This document shows positions 49,908-58,895 of a stretch of 64,000 nt of DNA, one piece after another. Within the stretch, counting starts at the first letter, position 1. Each line of letters starts with the position of its first letter. The DNA is taken from assembly GCA_000509225.1 (NCBI GenBank), contig BAOK01000001.1, forward strand, positions 2,633,141 through 2,697,140, written 5' to 3'. The DNA comes from Parvibaculaceae bacterium Mf 1.05b.01 (GTDB lineage: Bacteria > Pseudomonadota > Alphaproteobacteria > Parvibaculales > Parvibaculaceae). The notes below the pieces were generated by a model, which was given only the letters and a program-made list of their open reading frames with translations, made no database searches and was not told the origin of the DNA. Both the position numbers and the translations under genes were made by a program.

Positions 49908-50585
49908 CTAGTCGTCGAAACCGACGAACACCGTCGCGTCCTCGACGCTCTTGCGTTCTGATACCACTTCGTTGGCCGGGAAGCTGTCATCAGGCCAGCC
50001 GAGTGCAACAGCTTTCATGATGACTTGATCATCGGCAATGCCTGCATGCTCGCGCACGACAGGAGACTGCATGATACCCTGGCTATTGATCACGGCCCCC
50101 AGCCCGCGCGACCAGGCCGCATTCACGAGTGCGGTTGTCACCGCGCCGCAGTCGAACGGTGTATCGTCGCTATCGGCCAATGCACGGTCATAGGTCACAA
50201 TCACGCATACCGGTGCATCAAACTGGCGAAAGCCCCGCAGCACCCAATCCTGGCGTGCTTCTTTATCTTCCCGGGCGATCCCCATAGCTGAAAACAACTG
50301 CTTGGCGACGCCAATCTGCCTTTCCCGGTGCTTGCCGTCGAAAGGCTGCCCAATGCGGAATTCGCGAGAGTGCGGGACCCCTGCCAGGTTCCGTTCCGTA
50401 TTGCCGGCGCGGATGCGGTCCAAAGGTTCGCCGGAGATGACGTAGAAACTCCAAGGCTGGGTGTTCATCGACGAGGGTGCGCGCATCGCCAGCGCGAGAA
50501 CTTCTTCGATTAGAGCCTTCGGAACAGGGTCTGATTTATAGCCGCGGATACTCCGACGGCCCTGGATTACGTCATCAAACTGCAT
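49908..50585 (-). CDS. Nitroreductase family FMN oxidoreductase
   Basis: A 225-residue FMN-dependent oxidoreductase, soluble. Family marks are VIQGRRSIRGYKSDPVPKALIEEVLALAMRAPSSMNTQPWSFYVISG, with the RRSIR and SSxNxQPW FMN-binding elements, and DCGAVTTALVNAAWSRGLGAVINSQGIMQSPVVREHAGI in the C-terminal half, ending VALGWPDDSFPANEVVSERKSVED. It reduces nitroaromatics, quinones or enones using NAD(P)H. It is divergent from the PQQ-dependent dehydrogenase with a 274-base gap; no operator-like palindrome was found there. Confidence 0.9.
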   Translation of the reverse strand: MQFDDVIQGRRSIRGYKSDPVPKALIEEVLALAMRAPSSMNTQPWSFYVISGEPLDRIRAGNTERNLAGVPHSREFRIGQPFDGKHRERQIGVAKQLFSAMGIAREDKEARQDWVLRGFRQFDAPVCVIVTYDRALADSDDTPFDCGAVTTALVNAAWSRGLGAVINSQGIMQSPVVREHAGIADDQVIMKAVALGWPDDSFPANEVVSERKSVEDATVFVGFDD

Positions 50586-50859
50586 GGGTGGTCCTCAAGA
50601 TTGTTTTATCCCGAAGAAATATCGACTATTGGGCGGAAGAACAAGCCACTCCGGTCGTTGCTCCTGATGGCCGTCGCGCCTGGTCTTTGTCTGAGAAAGC
50701 TCACGGGCTGAAAGAATGTAGAGAAACTGCTCTGCCAGGGACCTTCTGCCGGGCTTTGCCGCCTGCATTCATGATAGCCAAAGAACTTGCGCCTCTTCAT
50801 ACTTTGACGGACCCTGCAGCGAAGAAGCAATGTCAGGTGCATGCTGGACGGGAGGAACC

Positions 50860-52407
50860 GTGAAACTTTGGCTCAGAATCCTAATTGGTGTTGGTTCGGT
50901 GGCGGTTTGTCTTACCGCAGTCGGGTATTGGTACTTTGTCACGAGAGACAGTCGGGAACCATCCTTCGTCGCCTGGAACGAACATTGCGCGAGTTGCCAC
51001 GGCAGTGGCCTGGCGGGAACCGAATTTGGTTCAGCTCTTATCGGTCCGGGTCCCAAACATGGTGAGACCGTTCCTGAAATTATTAAGGTCATTGCCGAAG
51101 GTCTTCCGGGTACCACCATGGCCGGCTGGCAAGACGAACTATCGCCAGAGCTGATTAAAGGCTTGGCCCTCTATATCAGCGAACGTCGTCAAAACTATCC
51201 TGGCATTGCTGACTCCTATGGCGCTGAACCCACTGAATCCAGAGACATCCAATCGATCCATCATAATTTCCGACTTGAGCGGTTCGCCACATTGGTAAGC
51301 AGGCCCTACTCGCTCGCGTATATGCCAAACGGCAACATCCTGGTCGCCGAGAAAACCAGAGGTCTCTCGCTTGTTGATCCGCTGGGTCGGCAAAGCCCTT
51401 TGATCACTGATACGCCTCCGGTTTGGGAGACGCTGCTTAGCGTGGAGGGCGCCTGGCTCAATTATGGCATCGTGCTGGACGTTGAGCTACATCCTGAGTT
51501 TGAAGAGAATGGCTGGATATACCTTTCCCACACTGACCGGTGCCAGTGGTCCTGTGGATGGTTGGTTCCCGCGACAATGGTCCGCGTTGTCCGTGGACGG
51601 ATCAGAGATGGCCGCTGGGTAGACCAGGAAACCATCTGGTCAGTTCATAAAGATCACTATACGCCCGTCCCTGACGGTGTTGCCGCCGGGCGTTTGGCTT
51701 TTGACGGTCGTGGGCATCTGTACATTTCGATCGGTGGCAAAAACACCTACGACAAGCTCCACCAATTGGACACGCCGTTCGGAAAGATCCACCGGGTCCG
51801 CGACGACGGGACTGCTCCTAAAGACAATCCGTTTTGGGTTGCCGAAGATGAACGCCCCGAAGCATCAACAATTCATACTGTTTGGAGCTACGGGCACCGG
51901 ACGGGCCAGGGTTTGGACGCGCACCCGGAAAGCGGTACAATCTGGAACACGGAAATGGGGCCTCGGGGGGGAGACGAGATCAACCAGATCCTGGCCGGAC
52001 AGAACTATGGATGGCCGCTCTATACCAATGGTCTCGACTATAATGGTGAAGAAGTTTCCATCGGACAGAACCTAGGTCTGGACTTCCCGATTGAAGACAC
52101 AGTCTTACCCATTGTCGACTTTACGCCGGCGCCAGCAATTTCAAATTTCACCTTTCATGACGGATCGCAATTCTCTTCCTGGAACAACGACCTGCTTGTT
52201 GGAAGCCTCAAAGCAATTTCGCTTTACCGTCTCCGTATCGAAAACGGCTCACTGATTGAGCAAGAACAGCTGATCGACGATTTCGGGCGCATTCGTGATG
52301 TCGGAATGGGCGCCGATGGATTGGTCTATATTGCACTTGAACATAATGACACTGGTTCTCTTTGGCGTCTCGTTCCTCTCGACACTGCTGGAGATGTCGC
52401 GCCTTAG
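50860..52407 (+). CDS. Cytochrome c-PQQ-dependent aldose/sorbosone dehydrogenase fusion
   Basis: A 515-residue membrane-anchored periplasmic oxidoreductase. An uncleaved-looking anchor (3-27, LWLRILIGVGSVAVCLTAVGYWYFV) precedes a monoheme cytochrome c domain with C43-A-S-C46-H47 and a probable axial Met in GTTMAGW. From about residue 130 it is a six-bladed beta-propeller of the soluble glucose/sorbosone dehydrogenase type, with RPYSLAYMPNGNILVAEKTRGLSLVDP, GIVLDVELHPEFEENGWIYLSH, RLAFDGRGHLYISIGGKN, GHRTGQGLDAHPESGTIWNTEMGPRGGDEINQI and NYGWPLYTNG. The GTG at 50860 is chosen because GGGAGGAA lies right before it and the earlier ATG is not followed by a signal. Electrons would flow from PQQ to the heme. 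Confidence 0.88.
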   Translation: MKLWLRILIGVGSVAVCLTAVGYWYFVTRDSREPSFVAWNEHCASCHGSGLAGTEFGSALIGPGPKHGETVPEIIKVIAEGLPGTTMAGWQDELSPELIKGLALYISERRQNYPGIADSYGAEPTESRDIQSIHHNFRLERFATLVSRPYSLAYMPNGNILVAEKTRGLSLVDPLGRQSPLITDTPPVWETLLSVEGAWLNYGIVLDVELHPEFEENGWIYLSHTDRCQWSCGWLVPATMVRVVRGRIRDGRWVDQETIWSVHKDHYTPVPDGVAAGRLAFDGRGHLYISIGGKNTYDKLHQLDTPFGKIHRVRDDGTAPKDNPFWVAEDERPEASTIHTVWSYGHRTGQGLDAHPESGTIWNTEMGPRGGDEINQILAGQNYGWPLYTNGLDYNGEEVSIGQNLGLDFPIEDTVLPIVDFTPAPAISNFTFHDGSQFSSWNNDLLVGSLKAISLYRLRIENGSLIEQEQLIDDFGRIRDVGMGADGLVYIALEHNDTGSLWRLVPLDTAGDVAP

Positions 52408-52512
52408 AGGCCAAAGAGATTAGGTGGGCATGGCCGACGCGGTTGATATGCCTACGACCACCGTCACGCCGACATCAGCATCATCACTGTCTACGTAACA
52501 AAGGAAAACGCC

Positions 52513-53511
52513 ATGACCGACAAATTGAACATTAATCGTCGTCACCTAATCGCGGGCGCAGGGATTGCCGCGACGGCCGCAGTCGCAGCAAAAGCTCAGG
52601 CTCTCGATGAGGCAAGCCAACCTGATCTCAGCGGCAAGTCGATTTTAGTCACCGGCACCTCATCAGGCTTTGGGCGTCTTGGCGCAGAACATTATGCCCG
52701 GTTGGGAGCGAAAGTCTTCGCGACCATGCGTAACCTGCCGCGCGCAGAAGCTGATGATCTTACCGCGCTTGCTGATCAGGAAGATCTGGACATTACCGTA
52801 ATCGAGATTGATGTCACCAAGGATGATCAGGTGGAGGCAGGCGTCGCAAAGGCGCTTTCAGTGGCAGACGGAAAATTGGATGTCCTTATCAACAATGCAG
52901 GCATTGCCTTTTCCGGGCCTATTGAAGTTCAGGACCTGGAAGCAACGCAGCTGATATTTGACACCAATGTTTTTGGTCCTCAGAGAATGATCCGGGCCGT
53001 CCTTCCTTCAATGCGAAATGCGGGCAGTGGCCATATTATCAACATTACATCTCAGCTGGGCCGCGTGATTATTCCTGGGATCGGGCAATATTCGCCAACC
53101 AAATTCGCTCTAGAGGCACTAAGCGAACAACTCGCCTATGAAACGGTTTCACAAGGCATTGAAGTGACCGCCATTCAACCCGGCGGGTATCCAACAGAAA
53201 TATGGGAGAACCAGAGCCAATTGTCAGGGGCGCTCAAAGCACGTTCTTCGCAAGAGCTGTTGGACGCCTACCCCCAAATGACTGCGAACATGGGTGCACC
53301 TGGCGGCGGCACCAGCGACACTGACCCAATGGACATTCCCCACGCGATTGCCGAGATCATCGCTATGCCAGCGGGGACAAAACCATTGAGACGTGCTCTC
53401 CACCCTGTTTCCCGGCCTCAGGAAGCCATTAACTCCGTCTCTGCCGAGCAGCAACTCGCAATGCTAGGAAACTCGCCCTATGGACCACTGGTCAAGGCCG
53501 TGTTGGACTGA
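52513..53511 (+). CDS. Short-chain dehydrogenase with Tat-like export signal
   Basis: A 332-residue SDR. Unlike most of the family it begins with a Tat-like signal: NRRHLIAGAG (R9-R10), a hydrophobic Ala-rich stretch, then AKAQA before the fold. The core is normal: SILVTGTSSGFGRLGAEHYARLGA (TGxxxGxG), DVLINNAGIAFSGPIEV, HIINITSQLGRVIIPGIGQYSPTKFALEA with the catalytic Ser and YxxxK. Periplasmic SDRs are unusual because NAD(P) is not normally available there; the signal may also be used as a membrane anchor or may not be functional. It lies 105 bases downstream of the PQQ dehydrogenase on the same strand. Confidence 0.85.
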   Translation: MTDKLNINRRHLIAGAGIAATAAVAAKAQALDEASQPDLSGKSILVTGTSSGFGRLGAEHYARLGAKVFATMRNLPRAEADDLTALADQEDLDITVIEIDVTKDDQVEAGVAKALSVADGKLDVLINNAGIAFSGPIEVQDLEATQLIFDTNVFGPQRMIRAVLPSMRNAGSGHIINITSQLGRVIIPGIGQYSPTKFALEALSEQLAYETVSQGIEVTAIQPGGYPTEIWENQSQLSGALKARSSQELLDAYPQMTANMGAPGGGTSDTDPMDIPHAIAEIIAMPAGTKPLRRALHPVSRPQEAINSVSAEQQLAMLGNSPYGPLVKAVLD

Positions 53512-53542
53512 CTTCGAGAGTGGGCTTTCACGACTCACCAGG

Positions 53543-53565
53543 CCATCCCGTATTCCTTGGGATGG
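53543..53565 (+). terminator. Weak hairpin after the Tat-signal SDR gene
   Basis: CCATCCC (53543-53549) and GGGATGG (53559-53565) are perfect 7-base arms around a 9-base loop, 32 bases past the SDR stop. The sequence after it (TCTTATCTG) has only scattered T residues. The remaining 160 bases before the VOC gene hold no visible gene. Confidence 0.4.
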
Positions 53566-53727
53566 TCTTATCTGCCTGACAGTGATCGTCTATCCACTGT
53601 ATTGGCGCGTCGAACTTGCTCGCGGCGTCTTTGTCTGGTGGCTCAACGGAGGCGACACCCAAAACATCGCGCGTGTCCGGCACATTCTCTGTTAGTCTTC
53701 CTCTAACTAGAAAATTGAGGGCCACAT

Positions 53728-54240
53728 ATGGCAAACAACAAACCGAGCTTCGGCTGGGGTCACATTAACATCAACGTTCGTGATCTGGACCGGTCCATCG
53801 TTTTTTATGAGCAGCTGGGCTTTGAGCTTTTCATCCCCGCCATTCCCTACTTGGGTCTAGACACCACGGCGGAACATCAGAACCTTCCGGACGGTGCCGC
53901 AACAGCGCTCGGCATCACCCACGGCGCCCGTGGCCGGGCCTGTATCATGCAGCTGGGTGACGGCTTCCCGAAACTCGACCTCACAGAATTCGTCGGTCTG
54001 GACCAGAATACGCCTTTGACGAACGCAGACACCGGCCTTGTGCGAATCTGTCTTACATCGGAGGATCTGCCGCGAGACGTTGCCCGCCTCAAAGCCGACG
54101 GCGTGGAGTTTCTCTCCGAACCCCAAGAAGGTCATGGGGCGCTCGCAGACATCGCTGTGTGCAAGGATCCCGACGGCACGCTGATCGAGTTGCTACAAGT
54201 CTATCTTGATCGGTGGCAGTCGATATTGAATCCGACCTGA
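53728..54240 (+). CDS. VOC (glyoxalase/bleomycin resistance/dioxygenase) family protein
   Basis: A 170-residue metal-dependent VOC-fold protein with two beta-alpha-beta-beta-beta units. The first is FGWGHININVRDLDRSIVFYEQLGFELF, the second VRICLTSEDLPRDVARLKADGVEFLSEPQ, ending ADIAVCKDPDGTLIELLQV with the Glu metal ligand. His14 (GWGHINI), His in the EHQ segment and the C-terminal Glu may bind the metal. No specific substrate class is evident; lyase, isomerase or dioxygenase are all possible. It is preceded by GGG-containing leader TTGAGGGCCACAT. It is a single gene convergent with the type I secretion operon. Confidence 0.86.
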   Translation: MANNKPSFGWGHININVRDLDRSIVFYEQLGFELFIPAIPYLGLDTTAEHQNLPDGAATALGITHGARGRACIMQLGDGFPKLDLTEFVGLDQNTPLTNADTGLVRICLTSEDLPRDVARLKADGVEFLSEPQEGHGALADIAVCKDPDGTLIELLQVYLDRWQSILNPT

Positions 54241-54612
54241 GGCCTGTCCACAACGCGACAGGTGGGCGAAAGAACGTTTGTCAGGCGGCAACGCGCCTGT
54301 GCGTGGCCAAAGAGCCGGGCGAGGCCTCCAGGAAAAAACGAAATGTGCACCACATTTGTACCCCAAATCGTGCCGCAAGCGCCGCAGCATTCTGAGAGGT
54401 ATGTATTTCTCTAGATAATCAGGGAAATGGTGGAGCCAGGCGGACGCTCCAGGCGAACCAGTTCTTTCAATATATTCAATGACTTATGTCACCGCGGAAG
54501 ATGAATGTGTACCAAGTTCTACTACACCTGTGAGCAATACCCATCAAGCTACATTCCGTCGTAAAGATTTAATCTAAGCGGTCTGCTAGGACGTAGTCCT
54601 CTTCTAACAAGC
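54241..54612. other. Convergent intergenic region without a gene
   Basis: This 372-base stretch between the VOC gene and hlyD-like gene shows no protein-coding signal. Two small hairpins follow the VOC stop: CCTGTC/GACAGG (54243-54262) and CAGGCG/CGCCTG in the segment after 54280. The rest is AT-richer than its neighbours and holds no obvious promoter or repeat. Confidence 0.55.
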
Positions 54613-56034
54613 TCACCGCTCTCTAATCGCTTCATCGCGATAGCGCAACAAGGGAGTCAGCAGATACTCAATGACACGCCGTTTGCCTGTCTTCACCTCG
54701 ACGGTGACCGACATGCCGGGCGTGAGTGCTCTGTCTTCACCCGCGGCGCGCATCACCGCACGATCCATTGACACACGCACAGGAAACACCAAGCCGGTCC
54801 CTTCTTCTTCGATCGCATCGTTGGATACATCTAGAACAATGCCATTGATCGTGCCGTATTTGGTGAATGGAAATGCATCAACCTTGATTTCGGCACCCTG
54901 CTCCACGAGCACAAAACCTTTGTCCTTGTTGAGAAGCATGGCTTCCACTTCAAGTCCGGCATCTTCAGGTATAATGATCATGATCTGTTGATCTGTAGTC
55001 ACGACCTCGCCGACGGTATGGACTGCCAGCTGACGTACAATGCCTGACACGGGCGCGTGAAGCCGGTTTCGCGCTTCGCGACGAGTGGCTTTGATCAACT
55101 CTTGAGTGAGGCCGGAGACCCGGGACTCAGCATCTGCGAGATCCGTCACCGCTTTGCTTAGGAAGGTTGCAATTGTCTCCTGTTCGCGCAGATAGGTTGC
55201 TGAAATCGCCGCCTCTGTTTCTGCCATCTGGCCTTGCTCTGTACGAAGATTTGCGCGTTCTTCATACAAAAGCTGGGCAACCTGCAGATAATTCGTCCTC
55301 GTCCCTGTCTCGCGATCGAGCAGCGTTTTGTACATGTTGACGCGTTCACCAATAACACCAACGAGCTTTTCTCGCTCTTCGACACTCGACGTAATTCGAG
55401 CAAGGGCCGCTACTTGTTGTTCTCGTTCACCAGCCAGACTATCCAGTGCTGCCTGGTGCGCGGCGACAGTGCGCAGCAGAACCTCTGATTGCATGGCCAT
55501 CAGCTCTGCATCCATCGGGATGGTCGTCTCAATTGAAACCTCCCGTGCCCCAAGCCCCTCGCGCCCCGCCCGGATGGTTTCGCGAAGGCGTGCTGCTTCG
55601 AGTTCCGCAGCCATCAGGTCTCGCGCTAGCCGCTCTCTGTCAGCCGTGCTGTCAGTCGGGTCGAGTTCAACCATCAATTGGCCCGCCTGCACCCTTTCTC
55701 CATTGCGCACATGAATTGCTAAGACAGAGCCTGTTTCTAAAGGTTCAATGACCTTGACCTTGCCCGTCGGGATCACGCGTCCCACCAAAGTCGCATTGAT
55801 GTCGATCTTTCCAATGATTGACCAGGCGATCCCAATGACGAAAAGACCGATTAGCAAACCGGCCAGAATACGTCCCGCCGGGGAGGCAGGTGTATCCGTG
55901 ATTTCGATCGCGGCAGGCAAAAACTCTCGCTCCGGCTTGGTGCGTGCGGGAGGCTTGGGATTGCGAACTTCATCTTCCCAGGTAACCCTGGCAATCTCCC
56001 AATATCTCTTCACCTCTTCCCAAAACTGTCTCAT
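54613..56034 (-). CDS. hlyD: Type I secretion membrane fusion (HlyD-family) protein
   Basis: A 473-residue periplasmic adaptor that links the ABC exporter to an outer-membrane TolC-type channel. It has a short cytoplasmic tail, one membrane helix (about 55-76, AGRILAGLLIGLFVIGIAWSIIG), a biotinyl-lipoyl-like half (GSVLAIHVRNGERVQAGQLMVELDP), a long coiled-coil region (about 130-320, repeated ERLARDLMAAELEAARL-type heptads) and the second lipoyl half plus HlyD_3 region (RLHAPVSGIVRQLAVHTVGEVVTTDQQIMIIIP). The ATG at 56034 has GGAG 7 bases upstream and lies 4 bases past the ABC gene stop, so they are coupled. The outer-membrane partner is not in this window. Confidence 0.92.
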   Translation of the reverse strand: MRQFWEEVKRYWEIARVTWEDEVRNPKPPARTKPEREFLPAAIEITDTPASPAGRILAGLLIGLFVIGIAWSIIGKIDINATLVGRVIPTGKVKVIEPLETGSVLAIHVRNGERVQAGQLMVELDPTDSTADRERLARDLMAAELEAARLRETIRAGREGLGAREVSIETTIPMDAELMAMQSEVLLRTVAAHQAALDSLAGEREQQVAALARITSSVEEREKLVGVIGERVNMYKTLLDRETGTRTNYLQVAQLLYEERANLRTEQGQMAETEAAISATYLREQETIATFLSKAVTDLADAESRVSGLTQELIKATRREARNRLHAPVSGIVRQLAVHTVGEVVTTDQQIMIIIPEDAGLEVEAMLLNKDKGFVLVEQGAEIKVDAFPFTKYGTINGIVLDVSNDAIEEEGTGLVFPVRVSMDRAVMRAAGEDRALTPGMSVTVEVKTGKRRVIEYLLTPLLRYRDEAIRER

Positions 56035-56038
56035 TGCG

Positions 56039-58162
56039 TCACTCCGCCGGCAGGTCAAGAGCACCCGTTTGGTGCCGATACAGGCTTGCATAGCGCCCAC
56101 CGAGGTTCAGCAACTCGTCGTGCGTGCCACTTTCGGTAATACGCCCTTCTTCTACGGTGATGATGCGGTCTGCATTGCGAACCGCGGCCAAACGGTGCGC
56201 GATAATCATCACCGTGCGTCCTTGCGAGATCGCTGCCATATTCTTTTGAATAAGATACTCAGATTCATAATCTAGCGCGCTGGTCGCTTCGTCGAAAATG
56301 AGGATCTTCGGGTTGGTGACAAGAGCGCGCGCAATCGCGATGCGCTGGCGCTGCCCACCGGAGAGGTTGCCGCCACGCTCTTCAAGGACCGTGTCATAGC
56401 CATTCGCGAGTTCCAGAATAAACTCGTGCGCGCCCGAGAGCTGCGCTGCAGCGACAACGCGCTCCATCGACATGGAAGGGTTTGCCAGTGCAATATTCTC
56501 TCGCACCGTACGGTTGAACAACATGTTCTCCTGCAACACCACGCCGATCTGTCGGCGCAGCCAGCTAGGGTCGATCATCGCGATGTCCACCCCATCAACA
56601 AGCACCCGGCCGCTTTCGGGTACATAAAGTCGCTGTGCTAATTTCGTGAGCGTGCTTTTTCCTGAGCCAGACGGCCCGACAATCCCTAGAACCTCGCCAG
56701 GCTGAATTTCGAGAGACACATCTTTCAATATTTCTGCGCCACCGGGCCGGTAGCGGAAAGTTACATGGTCAAAGGTAATACGGCCGTTGAGGGCTGGAAG
56801 GTTGGAGCGAGCGGCACCGCCCGTGGTTTCTGTGGGCTGGTTCAGGATGTCACCCAGCCGGTCCACAGAGATCCGTGCCTGTTGGAAGTCCTGCCACAAC
56901 TGGGCCAAACGCAAAATCGGGCCACTCACCCGCCCCGCAAGCATATTAAAGGCGACCAGCTGACCAACTGTAATACCACCTTCAATCACCAATCGGGCAC
57001 CGATCCACAGCGTCAGTGCGATCACAATCTTATTGATGAACTGGGCAACTTGGCCCGCCACATTGCCAAGATTGGCAGCTTTAAAACTGGCAGTCACATA
57101 TCCTGCAAGTTGGTCTTCCCACCTGCGTTGCATCTGCGGCTCAACCGCCATCGCCTTAAGGGTTTGCACCCCAACGACGGACTCAACAAGAAAGGTTTGA
57201 TTTTCAGCACCGCGCTGGAAGCGTTCCTCAACCCGGGCCCGCAGCATCGGCGTCACAAGGATCGACAAGATCACATAGAAAGGAATGGACCCAAGCACGA
57301 CAAGCGTGAGGGTTGGACTATAGAGCCACATGACCGCAAAGAATACGACGGTGAAGAATATGTCGATGACGAGAGTGAGCGCAGATCCGGTCAAGAAGGA
57401 TCGGATCGTTTCCAACTCACGCACACGGGCAACAGTCTGGCCTGTCTGCCGTGACTCGAAATAGCTGACTGGCAATGCGAGCAAATGCTTGAAAAGACTC
57501 GCACCGAGAACGACATCAACACGGCTCGTCGTATGACTAAAAGTGTAGGTTCGCAGGGCCCCAAGGATCACTTCGAAAATCGAAATCGCTATGAGGCCAA
57601 AAACCAAAACGTCTAGCGTTGTCAGGCCTCGATGCACAAGGACCCTGTCGATCACCAGCTGAAAAAAGAGCGGTGTGACCAGCGCAAAGATCTGCAGGAA
57701 AAAGGATGCAAGAAGCACCTCGCCAAACAGCTTACGATATTTGACGATCGCCGGAACAAACCAGCTGACATCGAATTTTCGCTGATCACCGGCAAGCCCT
57801 GCCCGCGTCGTCAGGAAGATGAGGTCGCCGGTCCATAGCGCTTCGAAATCCGAGCGGGTGAGTTCCTGCGGAGCCTGCTCTGCAGGTTCCTGAACCAGAA
57901 CTTTGTCGTCGGCAGCACGCGCAAGTACGAGGAATGAACCGTCTTTCTTAACAGCAATAGCGGGCAGCGACACGCGGGCAAGCCGGTCAAACGTCGATGC
58001 AGACCTGCGTGCCTGAAACCCGATATGCTTCGCCACCCGCAACAGATCATCGGCACTCTGTACACCATCGGTCAGCCCAAGCTCATGCGCCGTTTGTGAC
58101 GGCTCAAAAGGCAACCGATAGTATTGCGTCAAAAGCGCAATACTCCCCAATCCGCTATCCAC
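56039..58162 (-). CDS. hlyB: Type I secretion ABC exporter with inactive C39-like domain (HlyB-like)
   Basis: A 707-residue exporter half-transporter. Residues about 1-125 are a C39-peptidase-like domain. The catalytic Cys is replaced in DSGLGSIALLTQYYRLPF (Ser at the Cys position), so it is a non-cleaving CLD as in HlyB and binds rather than cuts the RTX substrate. Six membrane helices cover about 150-430. The nucleotide-binding domain has GIVGPSGSGKSTL (Walker A), LQENMLF (Q loop), NLSGGQRQRIAIARAL (signature), ILIFDEATSALD (Walker B) and IIAHRLAAV (H loop). It starts with GTG at 58162 preceded by GAGGG. It is followed by hlyD-like and lies 168 bases downstream of the GNAT-like gene, next to the giant RTX gene it probably exports. 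Confidence 0.93.
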   Translation of the reverse strand: MDSGLGSIALLTQYYRLPFEPSQTAHELGLTDGVQSADDLLRVAKHIGFQARRSASTFDRLARVSLPAIAVKKDGSFLVLARAADDKVLVQEPAEQAPQELTRSDFEALWTGDLIFLTTRAGLAGDQRKFDVSWFVPAIVKYRKLFGEVLLASFFLQIFALVTPLFFQLVIDRVLVHRGLTTLDVLVFGLIAISIFEVILGALRTYTFSHTTSRVDVVLGASLFKHLLALPVSYFESRQTGQTVARVRELETIRSFLTGSALTLVIDIFFTVVFFAVMWLYSPTLTLVVLGSIPFYVILSILVTPMLRARVEERFQRGAENQTFLVESVVGVQTLKAMAVEPQMQRRWEDQLAGYVTASFKAANLGNVAGQVAQFINKIVIALTLWIGARLVIEGGITVGQLVAFNMLAGRVSGPILRLAQLWQDFQQARISVDRLGDILNQPTETTGGAARSNLPALNGRITFDHVTFRYRPGGAEILKDVSLEIQPGEVLGIVGPSGSGKSTLTKLAQRLYVPESGRVLVDGVDIAMIDPSWLRRQIGVVLQENMLFNRTVRENIALANPSMSMERVVAAAQLSGAHEFILELANGYDTVLEERGGNLSGGQRQRIAIARALVTNPKILIFDEATSALDYESEYLIQKNMAAISQGRTVMIIAHRLAAVRNADRIITVEEGRITESGTHDELLNLGGRYASLYRHQTGALDLPAE

Positions 58163-58330
58163 TTGCCCTCACCCCAGGTTCGTTTATTCGCTGCTATTAT
58201 TGTCCAGCAGTCGTTTCGCTCGCTCTATAATGACTCAGTTTCACGCAAAAATCAGAAGTTCTATTTCGGAAAATGGCAAACGCCCGCCCGCTCGGCAAAC
58301 AGGATGCACCAAAGCGTCACACGACCGGCG
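58163..58330. promoter_or_regulatory. Leader region of the type I exporter operon
   Basis: This 168-base gap between the GNAT-like gene and the exporter gene is AT-richer than the coding sequence and may hold a separate promoter on the minus strand. TATAGA-like and GACAATAAT motifs are visible, but no -35 box at standard spacing. No coding region is supported. Confidence 0.4.
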
Positions 58331-58861
58331 TCAGAGCGGCTTAAAATGGCTGCCTCCACCAGTCGACTTAAAACCAAAGCGGCTCAATAGACGGCTGACA
58401 CGTGCATCCTCCTCGCGCCCCATAGTGACGTGGATGGCAAGCTCATAGGCTTTGCGGTTTTGAGCCCACTTCTCAAAAGCCTTGAGAAGTATCGATGCAG
58501 TTCGAATATTCCGAGCTTCAGGTTTGATATAAAAAATGAGGGCTGAGGCCGAGATTATGTCCACGAAAGTCAGCTTGCCCGCCACGGCACTCAGCAAACC
58601 CAAAACCTCCACTGTGCCATCGGTCGACACCTGTTCAGCAAGGATGATGCCGTTAGTGTTGATCGCGTTAATATCGTGATCGATCTGCCGCCGCAGACCT
58701 GCCTCATCAAGGGGCAAGTGGCCATACTGGCTTTCTCCATGGGCCAGTGCACAAAGTCTAAAGATCTCTTCAAAGTCTGCATCACCCTTAGCTATTCGAA
58801 CACGGAGCTGGCCTCGGCCAGGTGATTGAGCCGCTACTGAATTATCTGACACAACAAGCAC
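58331..58861 (-). CDS. GNAT-fold acyltransferase-like protein in the RTX locus
   Basis: A 176-residue cytoplasmic protein with a GNAT-like layout: LRVRIAKGDADFEEIFRLCALAHGESQYGHLPLDEAGLRRQIDHDI, then GIILAEQVSTDGTVEVLGLLSAVAG (beta strands), then YIKPEARNIRTASILLKAFEKWAQNRKAYELAIHVTM and FGFKSTGGGSHFKPL. The acetyl-CoA loop (R/Q-x-x-G-x-G/A) is weak here (RNIRTA), so cofactor binding is uncertain. It starts 34 bases after the giant RTX gene, with GTG at 58861 (or 58852), so it is in the same operon. It could modify the RTX protein or something else. It does not match the HlyC family of toxin acyltransferases in its conserved parts. Confidence 0.65.
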   Translation of the reverse strand: MLVVSDNSVAAQSPGRGQLRVRIAKGDADFEEIFRLCALAHGESQYGHLPLDEAGLRRQIDHDINAINTNGIILAEQVSTDGTVEVLGLLSAVAGKLTFVDIISASALIFYIKPEARNIRTASILLKAFEKWAQNRKAYELAIHVTMGREEDARVSRLLSRFGFKSTGGGSHFKPL

Positions 58862-58895
58862 CTATCCAAACTGAACCTGCGTGAGCCATACCAGA

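Noticed and set aside
56765..57454. 229-codon open frame antisense to the ABC exporter
   Set aside because: It lies opposite the transmembrane and linker segments of a complete HlyB-like gene and shows no own motifs.
56039..58162. Active C39 peptidase (bacteriocin-type) exporter
   Set aside because: The catalytic Cys is replaced by Ser in DSGLGSIALL, so the domain is a non-cleaving C39-like domain as in HlyB; the neighbouring RTX gene also argues against a leader-peptide substrate.
58331..58861. HlyC-type toxin-activating lysine acyltransferase
   Set aside because: Size and place fit, but the conserved HlyC segments (including the region around its catalytic His) are not recognisable; only a general GNAT fold is supported.
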